Source of the DNA: Trifolium pratense | Lineage: Eukaryota > Streptophyta > Magnoliopsida > Fabales > Fabaceae | DNA: 64,000 bases | Assembly: GCF_020283565.1 (NCBI RefSeq) | Contig: NC_060064.1 | Span: 18,868,337-18,932,336, forward strand | Direction: 5' to 3' | Shown here: positions 1-11,024 of the stretch, in pieces | How positions within the stretch are numbered: the stretch's first letter is position 1 | Layout of the letters: each line of letters starts with the position of its first letter | Position numbers and translations under genes: made by a program | Notes under the pieces: model-generated | What the model was told of the DNA's origin: nothing | What the model saw: only the letters and a program-made list of their open reading frames with translations | Database searches by the model: none

Positions 1-290
1 GTGAGGGGGTGTGTTGGAAATTCCGCCTTCATTGCGGTCCGCCCCCATCCGCCTAATTGCGGCGTTTGGGTTGCCTTCATTGCAGCCTCCAACACCTTCA
101 TTGTGTTAGGTGTGAAGGGGTGGATTTAGTCCCACATTCTTCATTGCAGCCTCCAACACCTTCATTGTGTTGGGTGTGAAGGGGTGGATTTAGTCCCACA
201 TTGCAAAGAGATATGGCTTGTGTAGCGTTTATATAGCTTTGGCAACCCTCACCTTACAAGCCGGTTTTGTAGGGATGAGTTAAGCCCAAT
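1..290. repeat. LTR-like fragment with internal 64-bp tandem duplication
   Basis: This stretch reads like the edge of a plant retrotransposon LTR. The phrase around 240-290 (acaagccggttttgta, followed by a gatgagttaagccc-type tail) is a common ending of legume copia LTRs. Two direct copies of a 64-bp unit lie at 76-139 and 140-203, each beginning ttcattgcagcc and ending near tttagtcccaca. No coding sequence is seen. The left edge is cut by the window, so the element type cannot be settled. Confidence 0.45.
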
Positions 291-1804
291 ATAAAATCTG
301 AGAGTAAGATATATTACCAAGTTGGGATTAGAATTAAGAATTAGAATTTATCATACTGAGTTGGGATTCATCATATGAAATTGAGATTCATTTTCAAAAT
401 AGATACACACTAGAGATGTTTATCAATTGGGTTCAATTTTGTTTCGAATCAAGATATGACTTCGCATGGATCAAAAGATATTGATGACTAATTGAGATTG
501 CTTATGAAAATAACACTTATAACATATCCATAAGATATTTTCACCTAATTATTTTATTAAACTCTTCAATATAACTTACAAAAAAACTATAAAGTTTATA
601 TAACAGTTTATTCACATATCCTCTTAAACTATAGAAATAGCTTCTACCCAAACACTTACCTAATAAGCCTGCATTCAGTTAATGGCCTAATTAAGTTGTT
701 TCCAATAAATACTAATGTAGTATGTTATTGAGTTATTTCTATGGGTCTGGTTACCTTGTGCCCCAAGAGCAAATGTTAAGGAACCAAAAGTGGAAATTTT
801 GAATTCAGAAAAACAATATTTTCACTTTTAAAAAGATGAATACACTTATCTTTTAAGACATGTGTCTATATTGAGTTCCTTAAAGGCACATGTTAGCATT
901 CTCCTATTTCTATAATCAAAAGATTAAATCAAGTTTCAAACATGTCAAAATTTATTTCTACAAGTTGTTTCAAACCTTGAAAAACTGACACTAACACGAC
1001 ACTGGCGCGGCAACACCACTGATATTGTTTTTTTTGGTGTATTTTTTGCTATCAAATTTTCAAATTATCATTTTTTCACACAAACTATTTCATGCTCTAT
1101 TTTTTAAACAACTTCAAATTATTTCTTGCTATCAATTTTTCTAACTATCATTTTTTCATGTTCTCTATTTTTTTAAACAACTTCAAATCAAATAAATTTA
1201 TACAAGACACTCAAAAATAAATAAACTAACATGATTTAATTTCTTAGGTAAAAAGATCCATTTTTCATAAATTGTTATACACTGAATCATATTATTTCTT
1301 CTAACATTTATAAAAATAGTATTAGTAAGAAGTTCAGTTCGGTTAATCGGATTTTAAAATTAAAAACCGATAACCGACGCAAACTAGTTCAATTTGAATT
1401 TTGATCCAAACCAAATTAAATTAATTAATTTCCGGTTTGGTTGTCGGTTTGATTGGTTTTCTCGGAACTACTGACACCCCTAACAATAATGTAACCACAT
1501 TTAGGGTCTGTTTGGTTCGAAGTAGATGGAGGGGAGGGGAGGGGTTAATCTTGACCAAAAAAGTCTCGGTGTCAAACACAATGTCATAAGATCTGCTTTA
1601 ATAAATAATTAATCATAAATAAAATTTTCACAAATACTTTTTTTTCTTTCTGAAAACTAGGTATCCGAGGGGATCAATTCCACCGCCCACTTGCCGGGTC
1701 CATTTTTTTTTTGCTCCGTACACAAAATACTATTTATTAATTACTATCAAGTTAAGCTAAGCTAACAAATGAAGAAGCATAGTTAGTTTAAGTTTAGGGT
1801 TTAC
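291..1804. other. Non-coding region in MED33-like intron 1: degenerate repeat ends
   Basis: No exon is recognised here. This would be intron 1 of the MED33-like gene to the right, because the exon donor lies at 1807-1808. It contains pieces that resemble common plant transposon termini: a ggttcggttaatcgg ... ctgacacccctaac segment at 1336-1483, and a gggtctgtttggttc segment at 1504-1545. The rest is AT-rich and featureless. Confidence 0.4.
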
Positions 1805-1808
1805 TTAC

Positions 1809-2206
1809 TTGTTATTGCAGGAATGTGAAGCAATTGGATGAAAATTGAAAACATGTTGATGAAGAAGTGGAAGGAAAAGAGCATAAGCATGAGGATGAAA
1901 ATTGCGACAACGAAAAACCTTATAAGATAAAAGCGAAATCAATTGAAGAGGAAAAACAAGACGAGAAGTAAGAGCTTGATGAAGAAACTTCCACATTGAA
2001 GGATGATCCTTTCCATTTTCAGAACAAATTTGAGAAACCAAAAGTTCAACTAACTCACAACTCGGTAACTCAACTCCAACCGAGTTAAGATACTCAATCA
2101 ACTCAGTTACCCATGTCATTGGTGATTCATTGCTCCGTTGTTGCCATAGTTGTAACCTCTTTGTAACCGCTTCGTTCACTTGTTCGTTCCATTGTAACGG
2201 GTTCAT
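1809..2206 (-). CDS. Mediator subunit 33 (MED33A/B, REF4-like), first coding exon only
   Basis: The minus-strand exon starts at ATG 2204-2206 and runs 398 nt to a consensus donor (GTAAGT, 1808-1803), leaving phase 2. The 132 complete codons match the N-terminus of plant MED33/REF4 proteins as I know them: a LPSCELVELLVSQIC block, WKFLHQALTSR, then a Leu-rich stretch with HPHAYALFLPLLHQHVF. MED33 is a plant Mediator tail subunit of about 1,300 aa that links transcription factors to RNA polymerase II and, in Arabidopsis, restrains phenylpropanoid genes. The rest of the gene lies left of position 1. Only about 1.8 kb follows in the window and no further exon is recognised, so the first intron is at least that long. 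It could be a broken copy. The function is inferred from family resemblance. Confidence 0.7.
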
Positions 2207-2569
2207 TCTAGAATGTTCTATGGTTAGTTACAGTTTGTTTTTTGAAATGAAATTAGAAAGAAATAATGATTAATGTGATGAATGATGATATAACAGTGTG
2301 AAAAAAGAGTGGTGGTTAGTTAGGTTAGGATAAGGGAGTGTTTGGATGTGTGGAGGTGAAAGGGGAATTTAATTGAATTGATGGTGGTAAGTAGGAAGTG
2401 TTGTTGAGTCACTGACGCCAACCAACAAACAAATACTTGAGTTTTCGTGTCGTGCTACTCGCCGCTTATTGTCTCAACTAAATTTGAGTACATCTTCAAT
2501 TTATGAGAGTCGGTTACAGACTCGCACTGATGTACTATTATAATAAATGTATAATGATAAAATCAATGA
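2207..2569. other. Upstream region of the MED33-like gene
   Basis: This AT-rich stretch would hold the promoter and 5' UTR of the minus-strand MED33-like gene. No convincing TATA box, ORF or repeat end is seen. Confidence 0.3.
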
Positions 2570-2720
2570 GTAGTTGGTTCAGTGATGATTAACGCTGAAC
2601 TTGATAGAAATGACTACTATTTGATCCCACAACTACGATCGGAAAGGAAGGAAGTGAAATCACTTAATATCAGAATTGATTCTGAACCACATTAAACCGG
2701 TGGAAAAATTCAAAAAAATA
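2570..2720 (+). mobile_element. tRNA-derived SINE, plus-strand copy
   Basis: The head has a tRNA-like box A (ttggttcagtgatgatt) followed about 45 nt later by a degenerate box B (tttgatcccacaac). The same head order (box A, gctgaacttg, box B, aactacgatcgg) occurs in reverse complement near 3.3, 46.2 and 59.0 kb. The copy ends in an A-rich tail near 2705-2725. It is a degenerate SINE, not a tRNA gene, because no cloverleaf or acceptor stem is intact. Confidence 0.55.
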
Positions 2721-3174
2721 AATGTATAATAATAACCATCTCATGTCTTAACTTTTCAGGTCAAAAGTGAGTCATTCCAACTCAACAAGTCAGTACACTA
2801 TTCCATGTGTGGAGCCACTTTATTCAAAGCTTTGCTTACACATGGATAAAGCTATTTACTAGTACATTGTAATTTATTATTGGTATGAAAATAGTTTTGT
2901 TTATAAATAATCATCTATCATGTTTATTTTTAATTATAACCAACACCTGATTTTGTCTCTTTTTTTGAATAAAGTGATAGTCAAATTTTTATATTAATGT
3001 GACATTTTATATGTTTTTGTTGTTCAATTTTGAAACAATTAATTTATGATTTTTGTTTAAATTATGTTTGATCATCAAATAATAAATTTAGATAAAAATG
3101 TTAAAATGAAAATGCAATTGAGGAAACTCACACCCAGTAGTAGAAATTCACATGTCTTATTTTTTTTTCTTTTG

Positions 3175-3316
3175 GTTTTTCACCGCCAGTTGAATTTGGT
3201 TCGGGGGTTAGTTCTGGCATTAAGTGGTTTCAGCCCCCTCCCGATCGCAGTTGTGGGGGATCGAACTGCGGTCCTCCCTACCAAGTTCGGCGCCAATCAC
3301 GACTGAACCAATTATG
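3175..3316 (-). mobile_element. tRNA-derived SINE, minus-strand copy
   Basis: Read on the minus strand from about 3312, the sequence gives ggttcagtcgtgattggcg (box A), ccgaacttggtagggagg, then gcagttcgatccccc (box B). Translation of the plus strand gives a pseudo-protein (RGLVLALSGFSPLP) that often appears as a false ORF in legume genomes. It is the best preserved head of this SINE family in the window. Confidence 0.6.
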
Positions 3317-3667
3317 GAATAAAGTTGGGTAAAAGCATTTACTTCATTTTTTTGGTACATTAAAAGCATTTACTTTAATTACTAGTTATGTAGATGGGGT
3401 GTTAAACAGCTATCCATCCAATATATTATGGGTATCCATTAATACTACATGGTTATAATTCGTAACTATTGGTAACAATGGAAGGATTTGGCAAAAGAGA
3501 GTGATTAACTTGATGGGAGAATAAAGGAAAGCTGGGTGAAATTCAAGGATAAAAATTCAATGGGTGGTGCAAATTGAATTTATGTGGGGTCTGGGGTCTA
3601 TTTTAAAATAAGTGTTACAGTTACTAATAATGAATTAGTTTAAATAAATTATAAAAGTTTTTGACCA

Positions 3668-3750
3668 ACAATGAATTGGTTCAAGTGATAAGGATTTTGG
3701 TTCCCTTAAACATGTGATCAGGGGTTCGATTCCTAACTCATGCCCTTGGA
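3668..3750 (+). mobile_element. Second SINE-type head
   Basis: The sequence aattggttcaagtgataagg (box A-like), then catgtgatcaggggttcgattcc (box B-like), has tRNA-promoter spacing. It differs from the other SINE families here. It runs directly into an acidic coding-like remnant, so its 3' end is unclear. Confidence 0.4.
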
Positions 3751-3975
3751 CATCAGAATGTTCAGGTTGAAGAAGAAAAATAAGATGTTGCTGAAGATTT
3801 TGAGGAAGAGCATGCCAACAATGATAATGAAGCTATCCATGAGCATCAAGTTGTTCAAGTTGATAAAGATGAATATGTTCTTGATCATCAGATTGTTCAA
3901 GACATTGAAGAAGAACCTGTCACTATATACATGTTGTCAGTCGTCAGCATAGGTGAGCTACAGTGGAAATAATTT
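3740..3975 (+). pseudogene. Acidic coding-like remnant with HQxVQ repeats
   Basis: One frame reads as an acidic repetitive peptide, including HQNVQVEEE, HEHQVVQVDKDEY and DHQIVQDIEEEP. It is interrupted by a stop near 3780 and ends at about 3972. The His-Gln-x-Val-Gln spacing suggests old tandem duplication within an exon. I do not recognise the source gene. There is no clear start codon or splice structure, so it is best read as a gene fragment. Confidence 0.25.
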
Positions 3976-4359
3976 CTAGAAGAGATGTCCAATGGTTGCG
4001 CTAGAGAAACCCCCAATGGTTTGGTGCAAGATTTTATGAAACATTGTTTTTTTTGGGGTATTTTCCAGATGGAATTTTTTGTCCTCAACACTTAAATTGT
4101 GCACTTGTTGACATGGCCTTTTATTTGGCAGAGTTTTGAGTAAAATTTTGCTTTCACTCTATAAAATTATTTGCATCTGTTTGCTGTATCCATACGCAGT
4201 TAAGGGTTACTTTGATTTAACAATGCAATCTCATACTAAAAAATCTGTTTTAGCTAAATTTGAAATCATTTGATTGTTGCACAGTGGCCCTAATTCATGT
4301 TTGCAATTATTCATGTTAAAGATGTTTTGAGAATTTCTTTTGCCGTCTTACCATTTTCT

Positions 4360-4470
4360 CAAACACCATTCGCTACTTAAGTAGCGGACGACATTTCTTG
4401 AATTTCTCATTTTTACTCATTCGCTACTTAAGTAGGGCGCGCGAGAAACTCGTAGAGCGACAAAAGAAAC
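4360..4470. repeat. Dispersed repeat with TACTTAAGTA palindrome (copy 1)
   Basis: The palindromic motif cgctacttaagtagcggac appears at about 4371-4389 and again, truncated, at 4424-4439, followed by gcgcgcgagaaactcgtag. The same vocabulary recurs at 26.1-26.4 kb and, as a tandem array, at 38.7-39.0 kb. Confidence 0.6.
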
Positions 4471-4547
4471 TCTCTCATACCAGTATGCCAATGTTGTCAA
4501 TGCAGTGTTGAGAAATTGGGAGCTAAAAACATCAAAACCTAAAAACC

Positions 4548-4972
4548 ATGACCACCAGTTATTTTGCTAGCCCTCATCATTATTGTAGATTTAAACGGTG
4601 CAAAAATTATGTTCTGAGAACTGAAGGCAGTTATGATTGTATGGTGTTTATAACAGCTTCACCTACAAGGCTACAACTTGCAAATTGGCTTCTTTACCTT
4701 TGTGCTTTAGTAGTTTTTTCTACCACAGTCTTCATCAAAACATTTCTTGAATCAAAGCTTCCGATGACTAATGATTGCACTACATTCATCACAAAAGAAA
4801 CCGTCTATGGGAGCACAAGTCCTCTTGTAGGCATAGACAGACCAGAAAACTACCCAAAAATAAATATCATGTGTACAAGGGAACAAACCAAGTCGGCTTT
4901 GGAAGCAAATTTTACACAATTGAATGCAGTTGTGTTATTTTTATTGTCTCACCATCTTATCTCAGAAGTATA
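4548..4972 (+). pseudogene. Unrecognised ORF fragment with one hydrophobic segment
   Basis: An open frame of 141 codons begins at ATG 4548. It has a hydrophobic stretch (LQLANWLLYLCALVVF) near residues 43-58 and a polar remainder. I do not recognise the family. The frame is interrupted at its 3' side by the hAT element that inserted at 4976, and a fragment of an ABC-transporter nucleotide-binding domain follows on the far side. It may be debris of a gene broken by that insertion, or a chance ORF. Confidence 0.2.
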
Positions 4973-4975
4973 AAC

Positions 4976-5787
4976 CATAGTAGTTAATCCCGGAGCGGAG
5001 CGGCCAGCCCCAAAACTGAGATAACGGCATCTCGGGGAACGGGATGGCCGGGATGGCCGGGATGCCGCTATTATTTTTTATTTATTTATAAATTACATAA
5101 ATAATACTATAAACATATAATTAATGTAAAATTAAACAAACATCTCAAAATCCATAAAACATTCATAAATTAAAAATTAAAAACACAAATCTCAAGTCTA
5201 CAACACCTTCTTCATCTTTGTCAAAAAAAATAAAAACACCTTCATCATAAAGTAACTAAAAATTACCAACAAAAGTCAAGCAAAATAAATAAGCAAAAGT
5301 CAAGTCTCCAACACTTAGATTAATAAAGTAACTAAAAATTAAAACTCGAGTTCATCATCAAAGTCTAAGTCTAATCATCCGAGGTTGAAGAAGAAACAAC
5401 AGATGAAGGTTGAAGAAGAAACAGCAGATGAAGGTTGAAGAAGTTTGGATCTTGAGAGTGAGAGAAGATAGTACGATAGCGTGAGAGAAAGAATGAATTG
5501 CGGCTAGGGTTTAGTTAGGAGTAAGTAACAGTTTTAAAGATAAAAAACCAATTTTACCCTTACTAAAATGAGTGAGATTTCAAAAATGGCCTTTAAAACC
5601 CATGAAAACAAAATCTCAGTCCTAACCCGGGATGGCAACCCAGGACCCGCTCCGCTCCGGTCCACTGGGAACCTGCTGGGATCCCACCGAGAAGCTTAGC
5701 TGCGCCGCTCCATCCCATCCCGTCCCGGCAGAGCTCCGCTCTGCTCCACCGGGATCCCACTGGGATCGCCCGGGATTGACTACCATG
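4976..5787 (+). mobile_element. hAT-type nonautonomous element, copy 1 (812 bp), perfect 8-bp TSD
   Basis: The ends are terminal inverted repeats: CATAGTAGTTAATCCCGG on the left and, reversed, CATGGTAGTCAATCCCGG on the right. The flanks are a perfect 8-bp target duplication GTATAAAC (4968-4975 and 5788-5795), the length typical of hAT transposons. Both termini are strikingly GC-rich (GGAGCGGAGCGG-type runs), while the centre is AT-rich. No transposase ORF is present, so the element must be mobilised in trans. A second copy in opposite orientation lies at 30811-31628. Confidence 0.9.
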
Positions 5788-5795
5788 GTATAAAC

Positions 5796-6010
5796 TTTTC
5801 TTGTGTTTTCTATACTGGTGAAGAAGTATAAAACGGCAATGAAGGAAGTAAAAACATATCCAAGGGTTGTATGCTTGATGAACCAACAAGTGCTACACTG
5901 GATGTCAATCTGAAAGAGTGATGCAACTAGCAGTCGATAAAGCTACAAAAGAGAGGATAACAATCCGAAATGTGTTGGCTAATCATATAATATATTCTAT
6001 AGGTGTGAAA
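5796..6010 (+). pseudogene. ABC-transporter nucleotide-binding-domain fragment, frameshifted
   Basis: Near 5870-5925 one frame reads CMLDEPTSATLDVN, which matches the Walker B and D-loop region of ABC transporters (LDExTSALD). The following SERVMQLAVDKATKER, like the post-Walker-B segment of ABCB proteins, is in another frame. The extra residue between SA and LD and the frame change show that it is broken. It abuts the hAT element on its left. It is too short to name a family member. Confidence 0.4.
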
Positions 6011-6180
6011 TGCATGCCTCATGCCCATAATAACAAGGATGGTGAAGAGAACAAGAACAGTTTCAAGAATTTATAGGACTCTTAGAAATAAGGATAGATC
6101 CAAGTCCACTGTCAAAGCTAAGGCAGAAATATAATAATCTAACACTTAGGAAATTATGAAGTACAACATTACAAAACATA

Positions 6181-9134
6181 TTACTCATCATCCTTATACG
6201 GATACTCTTCTGGAACTTGCTTGAGAAGTTTTACTTGCAACTCAAACACATCATCACCTCGAAGCGCATCACGTAGCCATGTGACCTCTGCCTTCATTGA
6301 CACCTGAGTATGAATGAAGAAGAATCAGGACAACTGTAGACGACAGACTATTACACTTCATATGTCACTCAATCCACAAGATATCACGGGAACCAGAACA
6401 TCACATGTCATGCCTCACTTTCCTCCAGGAAAAATGACTATGATATATTTCCCAATTAAATTATTGAATTTTTTAAGTTACACGCGACTTCTTTCATTGC
6501 TACAAAAGGGGTGCTAAAGAAACTGGCTTTCAGAAAATAATGAATGGTTTGTTAAGAGGAGAAATAGCAACTAAGAAAGCAAAATCTTGAAAACTTTGTT
6601 TGTCCTTTTCAATACATGAATAAACCATACAAAATTATGAATTATCTATTTCATATTTCAGAAAAATACTCAAATTTCAGAAGACCGGCAATCAAACTAT
6701 TATGTTTTCTTAGTTTTCTAAGTGTTGATAGCAACAAGAGAAGAGCTGATTAAAAAACTGATGAATGGAAGATTTATAAAAGTATAGTATGTCAAATTAG
6801 ATAAGAAATATAAACTTACCATATCCAAGGCTCCTCTAATGACTCCACTTAATATATTGCAGTAGTACAGACCTTGATAGTTATCCGGAAGCTCAACAAA
6901 GTCGACCAAAGGATTATCCTCCAAAACAATACTACAAGTAGTCCCTTCAGCATCCCAATTGGTCACGGATGCGGTAACACCGAGGAACATTTTAAAACCA
7001 ACCTGTATAAAAGAACAACTGAGGTTGATAAAAAAAATAGTCATCATCTGCTTTAAATATTCTTTTTTTTTAGTAATTTAATTAATCTAGTAAACCAACA
7101 AAAAATGCAGATCACACAACCAAGTAGCAGCACATAGCCCACACTCGTAAAAATCATACCAATCAAAATGTGTTGACAGTCACCAACCTGTTAGATACTG
7201 AAATTAAACACAACACAAACCAACTACAACGTGAAACAAAAGGCAAAAAAATATAATTAAACAGGTCACGTGAAATTCATATATGAGTTTAGCATCATCC
7301 ATTAACAATGAGCCAAGATGATATAATATCGAAAAAAAGTAGTTGGTGAAGAGTGAAGCCAACTTTTGGACTTAAGTGGCGTGATCACAGAATATTTTAT
7401 ACCCTTCTGCTGCCAAACTCTGCAGTGGCTTATCTCATATAGAGTTGTGCCTCATGTCCTTCTCTGTCTTGATTCCAAGACACTTAGTTCTCTCTGTCCA
7501 TTGATCCTACCAATCTTCCTTCCATTCTCATCATCGCTGTTGATCCTGGATGGAGATCTGATACCATTTTGAAAAGCACTGGTGTCTTTGGAAAATTTAA
7601 GGAAGAATTTCTCGTATTACAGTATAGACTGTAGAATTTTGACGGTTAGCTCCTTGCAATGCCCAAAGTCCCTTACTCGACAAGATGCTTCTCTCTAATC
7701 CCTTTCTCTTATTTATATACACATCACAGTCTAACCCAACTAACTAAGGGGGTAACCTATCAATCATTTTGATAAGGGTGATATCTTTATTTGAAGACTC
7801 AAGGAAGAATTATCCTTATTAAAGGATAGGTCCCCAAACTTCGAAGTTCTCCCCAATTCACAGAGGCCCTAACTCTCTCAATTGACAAGATGCATCCATC
7901 TAATCCCTTCCTCTTATTTATACGCATCATAGCCTAACCTAACCAACTAACTAAGCTTTTGCTCACATGAATACAATCTTAGTTCTGGTTAGACTGCCAG
8001 AGAACTGAGATTATACTGCGGTCATACACACAACCTATTTCCTATGTTCTAAAAAGCTTGAAGTTCAAACACGTCAAGCAAAGTCCAAAACTTAATTTCT
8101 TTGCCTACTGATATGCTTTCCGATATTTATTTATTTCAAGTGTAGCTTAAGCCAAGAACCAATACATACTGCTATACACTCAAAATATTTGATAAATTTT
8201 ATTATTTATTAAGAATGTGGGAATTTAGTTTAACCAATACATACGCCGTACGCTCAAACTATTTGATAAAATTTTACTATTAATTATATGGGGGCTTAAT
8301 TTTACAGATTTTACTATTTACTAGTCGAGCAAATTAAAGGGCCCCTGGACAGCTGGAGATTGCCAAAGATTAAATGAACAAGCAAAAGTGCATTTCTGCA
8401 TGACCTTCATCACAATCAAGATAAACTTTTTCACATTTTTCCCAGCCTATAGAAACCAAAAAACAATACAAATACCTTTGCAATAACATCAGCTGTCTCT
8501 CTGAAATCAACACATCTTGATACATTAGATTTAGCCAGAAACTCATCAATCAAACGGATGCCAATATTATAACCCCTGAAAATACCAACCAAACCGCAAA
8601 ATCATATTGGTTAAAGTAAGTAACCCAAATACAATTACAAATACACACCAAACCAAGGAACCAAAAATCCCACAATTAGATGTGAAAAAACAAATTTTAT
8701 GGCATCAGAAGATACGCGTAACGTAACACAACATATTGAGTGTTTCAGAACTGTACATTTGATCTAGCTGCTTGTTGACTTCCTCAACCTCTTCAAGATC
8801 TGTAAGCAATTGTCGCACAATTGCCCCATACGTCAGAGTAAACAACTCCGCATTCTGCACGATCCAAGAGCAATTTCTAAATTCTAATGAAGATTAATAC
8901 AATGAACTCAATAAGGATTCCAAGAACGACAAACAAAAATTTCTTGTAAAGCAAAAGAAAAAAGAGAGGAATCGACAATTTATTGGTGTAAAATTGGGGG
9001 CAAGTGGAAAGTTGAGCAATGTTATTTTCTTGGGTACCAAACATAGTATAATGAGGGTTTTGATTTATTTTGCTTACAACACGTTCGATGTTAGCAAATA
9101 TCGCATCACCAGATCGAGCAGCAACAGGAGCCAT
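6181..9134 (-). CDS. BET3: TRAPP complex core subunit BET3 / TRAPPC3
   Basis: There are five coding exons on the minus strand: 9134-9078, 8854-8757, 8575-8476, 7002-6820 and 6303-6181. All have GT..AG junctions and the reading frame closes exactly to 186 codons plus TAA, the usual length of plant BET3. The product begins MAPVAARSGDAIFANIERV and ends KQVPEEYPYKDDE. Other family blocks include NAELFTLTYGAIVRQLL, GYNIGIRLIDEFL and VGFKMFLGVTASV. BET3 is the core small subunit of the TRAPP tethering complexes that act as Ypt1/Rab1 exchange factors at the ER-Golgi and trans-Golgi. Cys73 lies where mammalian BET3 carries its acylated Cys68, though the alignment is by eye. The longest intron (7003-8475) holds LTR debris. 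A 5' UTR exon lies further upstream. Confidence 0.95.
7340..7965 (-). mobile_element. LTR-retrotransposon remnant inside a BET3 intron
   Basis: On the minus strand, a tggtatcagatctcc motif near 7550-7567 resembles the initiator-Met tRNA primer-binding site that follows a 5' LTR. Just upstream in that orientation are two related segments (about 7600-7745 and 7800-7955). They share aaggaagaatt, gacaagatgc and taatcccttyctcttattta, and the tail aaccaactaactaag, as in duplicated or nested LTR pieces. No pol coding remains. Confidence 0.5.
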
Positions 9135-10790
9135 CGTTAGAGCTCACTCAGATTTGTTTTGCTGCAGAAATAATTAAATTAAATGATTCAGACATGGTAG
9201 GAATGAAACAAGTCCAATCTTTTTTTAAACTTACCCAAAATTAAGAAACCCAATTCATGATAAAACAAGATATTAGAAGCACAAAACCAAAACACTTTCT
9301 TAAACATATACAGTTTGCCAAGAATTGACACAGTAACCATGAAACAAGTCATATTGGCAAATACCAAACAACAAAAAAGGTATCGCCAAAAGAACCACTA
9401 TATCTCTGTGTCTTACTAGGGGCAATGTGCTATTGTTTAGAAGAAAAAAAAAATCTAGAGAAAAGCAAATTGCACATTGCATGCAACAAAAAGAAGTAAT
9501 ATTCCATATCTTTGGTTTAGTTTTCTGTTTTTGTCTCGACAGTGTGTTTTTAAAAATTAAAGATAAAATTGAGCTTTGTTTATCAACTTTACCCTTACAA
9601 TAAAATGATTTGTTTTTACAAGGTTGTTTATAGTGGAGTATATTCTTTATATTGAAAATTTAGAGTAATTTGTAAAACAATGCATCATGAAACTAAAGAT
9701 ATTTTGATACAAATATAGATGAATAAATGATTCCTTAATCTATGTCCAAAAACCTAAAACAAATGCACTTATGGAATGGAGGGAGTAATGTTAGTCTAAA
9801 AGAGGGTGTCATACACATATGCAGTGGCGGAGCTAGGGAAAAAAACTTGAATGGGCCATTAAGAAAAACTATAATATATAAATTAGATACAAAAATTATA
9901 TTGCTTATAAAAATTTAAGTCATAATAAGCACAAAAAATGCCAAGGTTGAGGAAAAAAGAACATACTCAAAACCTGCAAAATGAGGATCCCAACTCACAA
10001 AGAAAAAGGGAAAGCATAAGCGAACTAAATCAACCACAGTCACTAATGATCCACCAACACAGTAAGACAAAAAAAAACCTCCCAAAACTACTCCAAAAGT
10101 TTTACAAACACCTAAGATGGAAACAAAACAGTATTGAAACCAATACTCCAATCCCTTCCTTTTTCCGAATAAATGCAGCCAAGAACACAGGCTCAAACGA
10201 TGAAAAACTGCAACAGCACGCAGGAAACATTAAACTGAAACAGCACAGTAAAAGAACAGACTGGAGGAAAAAATGCAGGGAGCAGCACAGCAGCAAAAGA
10301 CATCAGGCAACATTAAATTCATAGATGCAGAAAAATGCAGTGCCGGGAAAACAAAGAGCGGTAACAACGGTAACAAAGAGAAAATCAGAACATGAACAAA
10401 ACAAAATCACTCAATTTCGATAGGAACAAAATCAATTCGGAATCTTGGATAGGATCTCATTTATTGAAACAGAACAAAATCAACAATGAATAATGTGCAA
10501 TCACTCATTCAATCAACAAAAGAATCCAAACAAAAGGGGAGTGTGCAATCACTCATTATATCAACAAAACAATCCCAAAAAAAAAAAAAAAAACCTAAGC
10601 TTCCAAGAATGAGAACAAACAAGTGAACAACAACAGCTGGTCAGAGAGAGAGTGAGAGAGAGAGAGAGGGGGGGGGGACAAAGCTTACCGATCGCCGGCA
10701 CGTTACAGAGAGGGAGAAAGGTTCGCCGGTGGCCGTCGCGTTTCAGAGACGGAGAGGAGAGTGACTGGGTTTGATCACGCGCGCGAGAGA
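9135..10790 (-). other. BET3 5' UTR: leader exon and 1.5-kb leader intron
   Basis: Upstream of the BET3 ATG there is a good acceptor (TTTCTGCAG, ending 9162). The matching donor (CGATCG followed by GTAAGC) is at 10688, so a leader intron of about 1,527 bp is likely. The first exon would be 10689 to about 10790, a GA/CT-rich, relatively GC-rich segment typical of plant leaders. The intron is A-rich on the plus strand. It includes a cagtggcggagctagg motif (9823-9838) that looks like a transposon end, and a poly-A run at 10577-10594. ORFs in this intron look like composition artefacts. Confidence 0.6.
10640..10680. repeat. GA-rich simple repeat plus G run
   Basis: A gagagagagtgagagagagagagag tract is followed by nine G residues, adjacent to the BET3 leader-exon donor. 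On the transcribed strand it is CT-rich. Polymorphism by slippage is likely. Confidence 0.8.
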
Positions 10791-11024
10791 GAGTATAGTT
10801 GTATTATAGTTTTTTTTTAAGGAGTTTTTTTTTTTTCTTTAAGATCTCACAAAATCAATAAAATCTTAATAATTTTTTTAAAATTTTCAAGATTTTTTTG
10901 GCAATTTTTTTTTTAAAATCTCAATTCAATACACTCCTAAGTTATATGGTATATATTAGTGTTGGGTGCTAAAGGGTTACGATAGAAGTTTTTTTTTAAG
11001 GCAAATATTTAATTACTAATAACC

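Noticed and set aside
1805..1808. Stop codon as the end of a 133-aa protein at 1805
   Set aside because: A consensus GTAAGT donor at 1808 and the match to the MED33 N-terminus show that the frame simply runs into an intron.
3064..3306. 80-codon ORF as a small gene
   Set aside because: Its second half is the plus-strand reading of a minus-strand SINE; related text appears at 46.2 and 58.9 kb.
9938..10324. 128-codon plus-strand ORF
   Set aside because: It is rich in Lys, Asn and Gln because the strand is A-rich, and it lies in the BET3 leader intron on the opposite strand.
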